Assembly (NCBI GenBank): GCA_003537575.1
Contig: DPRS01000009.1
Location: forward strand, 1-64,000
Length of the DNA: 64,000 bases
Direction of reading: 5' to 3'
Source of the DNA: Oxalobacteraceae bacterium
GTDB lineage: Bacteria > Pseudomonadota > Gammaproteobacteria > Burkholderiales > Burkholderiaceae_D
Shown piece by piece: positions 62,443 to 64,000 of this stretch. Every line of letters starts with the position of its first letter. Position 1 is the stretch's first letter. Position numbers and translations under genes: made by a program. The notes below the pieces were generated by a model, which saw only the letters and a program-made list of their open reading frames with translations, did no database searches and had not been told where the DNA came from.

Positions 62443-62450
62443 CTAGTCCG
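62443..62450. promoter_or_regulatory. CTAGTC-type element upstream of the hybrid kinase
   Basis: CTAGTCCG in the 141-bp gap, 115 bases before the hybrid kinase ATG; same half-site as in narG site 2 and at moaA. Confidence 0.4.
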
Positions 62451-62565
62451 TTTCGGTTTGCGGCCTTTTAGATTGATAGAAATGTTCGTTGCCATGTGAT
62501 TTGCAGTAATATTATGCCTTGTACCAAGCCGGTGTGGCCCTGCTTTCGCACATGCGCCCATTTCC

Positions 62566-64000
62566 ATGCAATTACTGACCGCCGAACAGTTAAACGACAT
62601 CCTCAATTTCGCGGGTGACGCAGTCATTTGCACCGATGCGCGGCAAAACATCATTTTTTTCAACCAGGGCGCGGAACGCGTCTTTGGCTGGGAAGCGCGT
62701 GAAATCCTGGGCAAGGAACTCGGCCAGCTGCTGCCTGCGCGGTATCGCGCCACCCATCCGCAAAAAGTAGAGCAGTTTAGGGCTTCCGCGCACGTTTCCA
62801 GGCGGATGGCGGAACGGCAAATCATCCATGCCTTGCGCAAGGATGGCAGCGAATTCCCGGCGGAAGCATCGATTTCCAAGCTCCAGGGCGCCGAAGGCTG
62901 GATTTATACCGCCATACTGCGCGATCTATCGGCCCGCCGGACTTGCGCGCGGACGAGCGACAAGGCGGAACTGGCCATGCAGACCCAAAGCCTGTCCCGG
63001 GCGAACATGAGTCATGAAATCCGTACTCCGCTGAATGCGGTCATCGGCATGACCAGTCTCTTGCTCAACACCGAAATCGACGCCGAGCAGCGCGAATATG
63101 CCGAAACCATCCGCGACAGCAGCGAAATGCTGCTGTCGCTCATCAATGACTTGATCGACTATTCGAAAATCGAGATCGGTTCCCTGGAAATCGCGCGGCA
63201 GCCGCTCGACCTGCGGCGCTGCATCGAGGAGACGATGGACTTGCTGGCTTCCGGCGCCAGCGTAAAGGGCATCGACCTGGCCTACATGATGGAAGAGGAC
63301 GTGCCGGCCACTATCCTGGCCGACGCCGCCCGCCTGCGCCAGATCCTCGTCAACCTGCTGTCCAACGCCGTCAAGTTCACCGACCACGGAGAAGTGGTGG
63401 TGACGGTCAGCGCATCTCTGCTGGAATCCGGAGAGCACCTGCTCCGTTTTTCAGTCAGGGATACGGGCATCGGCATTCCGCAGGACCGGCTCGAAGGCAT
63501 CTTCCAGTCGCTTGTCCAGATGGATGCCTCCGCCATGCGCAAGCTGGGCGGGACCGGCCTGGGACTGGCCATCAGCAAGCGACTGACGGAAATCATGGGC
63601 GGCACCATGTCCGTCGAGAGCAAGCCGGGCATGGGCTCGACCTTCACGTTTTCGATTGTCGCGCAAGCCGAAGGCGAGCAGCTGGCGCAGCATCTTTTGC
63701 AGGATCGCGCGTCGGCCTTTGCCGGCAAGCGCGTGCTGATCGTGAATGCCAACGGCACCAATCGCAGGATCCTGGTGAATCAGGCATTTTGCTGGGGCAT
63801 GGTGCCGTCGGCGGCGGCCTCCGCCGGCGAAGCGCTCGACCTGGTGCGCCATGGGCATGCATTCGACATCGGCATTCTCGACATGAACATGCCGGAGATG
63901 GATGGCATGCAGCTTGCGACCGAAATCCGCCAGTATCGTGATGCCAAGTCACTGCCGCTGGTCATGCTGACCCCGGCCTCGCATCGTTCCTGCAGCCCCG
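62566..64000 (+). CDS. PAS hybrid histidine kinase, cut by the window end
   Basis: 478 codons visible, continuing beyond base 64000. PAS domain 1-125 (LNFAGDAVICTDARQNIIFFN, RKDGSEFPAEASIS); HisKA with H150 in NMSHEIRTPLNAVIG; HATPase with NLLSNAVKF, RDTGIGIP and GGTGLGLAISKRL. A receiver domain starts near residue 385: VLIVNANGTNRRIL has Asn-Ala in place of the usual acidic pair, while the acceptor-type Asp is kept in GILDMNMPEMDG. No membrane helix in the visible part, so a soluble sensor. Further receiver or Hpt domains may lie outside the window. Confidence 0.88.
   Translation, partial: MQLLTAEQLNDILNFAGDAVICTDARQNIIFFNQGAERVFGWEAREILGKELGQLLPARYRATHPQKVEQFRASAHVSRRMAERQIIHALRKDGSEFPAEASISKLQGAEGWIYTAILRDLSARRTCARTSDKAELAMQTQSLSRANMSHEIRTPLNAVIGMTSLLLNTEIDAEQREYAETIRDSSEMLLSLINDLIDYSKIEIGSLEIARQPLDLRRCIEETMDLLASGASVKGIDLAYMMEEDVPATILADAARLRQILVNLLSNAVKFTDHGEVVVTVSASLLESGEHLLRFSVRDTGIGIPQDRLEGIFQSLVQMDASAMRKLGGTGLGLAISKRLTEIMGGTMSVESKPGMGSTFTFSIVAQAEGEQLAQHLLQDRASAFAGKRVLIVNANGTNRRILVNQAFCWGMVPSAAASAGEALDLVRHGHAFDIGILDMNMPEMDGMQLATEIRQYRDAKSLPLVMLTPASHRSCSP

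Overview
The window is about 64 kb of high-GC chromosomal DNA. It looks like a betaproteobacterium of the order Burkholderiales, most likely Oxalobacteraceae (Herbaspirillum, Herminiimonas or Collimonas-like). The pointers are EarP next to an EF-P with Arg32, the argH / AlgZ-AlgR / hemC-hemD-hemX-hemY arrangement, a nadE-PII pair, and periplasmic plus membrane nitrate reductases in Pseudomonas/Burkholderiales order. The genus is an inference. I saw no tRNA, rRNA, CRISPR array, insertion sequence or prophage.

Left part (1-37.5 kb), mostly housekeeping. It holds earP-efp, a bactofilin, purU, an esterase-mog-darP(yjgA) operon and pmbA. Next come two tandem, closely related TRAP binding proteins converging on dctQM, then argH, an AlgZ/AlgR-type two-component pair, a small Pro/Ala-rich protein, ppc and hemCDXY. 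They are followed by ppa, an HDOD-GAF protein, a tail-anchored Ser/Thr kinase, a FemAB/GNAT-like protein, nadE, a PII gene, an Smr-domain gene, trxB, ftsK, lolA (TTG start) and rarA.

Right part (37.5-64 kb), a nitrate respiration locus: napEDABC, an exported low-complexity protein, a YbaN-type membrane protein, narK1-narK2, narGHJI with a PpiC-type isomerase, moaA, a beta-carbonic anhydrase and narX-narL. After narL come a 1253-residue CHASE-PAS-GAF-PAS-GGDEF-EAL protein and a hybrid histidine kinase cut by the window end. Together they cover nitrate import and nitrite export (NarK1/K2), cytoplasmic (NarGHI) and periplasmic (NapABC) reduction, an enzyme of Mo-cofactor synthesis (MoaA here, Mog at 5 kb) and nitrate sensing (NarXL).

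The most interesting signal is a short element, CTAGTC (GACTAG on the other strand). CTAG is rare in the window (29 occurrences found by eye). All ten copies of CTAGTC/GACTAG lie between 37.4 and 62.5 kb and essentially all are intergenic: upstream of nap, narK1, narG (two), moaA (two, forming a perfect hairpin), the carbonic anhydrase, the GGDEF-EAL gene (two plus a degenerate one) and the hybrid kinase. None occurs in the first 37 kb. It is a good candidate operator for the local regulator, NarL being the first suspect, and it would tie nitrate respiration to c-di-GMP signalling. The other notable signals are a hairpin that covers the narK1 ribosome-binding site, a 19-bp palindrome upstream of napE, and a shared sequence element in front of the two TRAP binding proteins.
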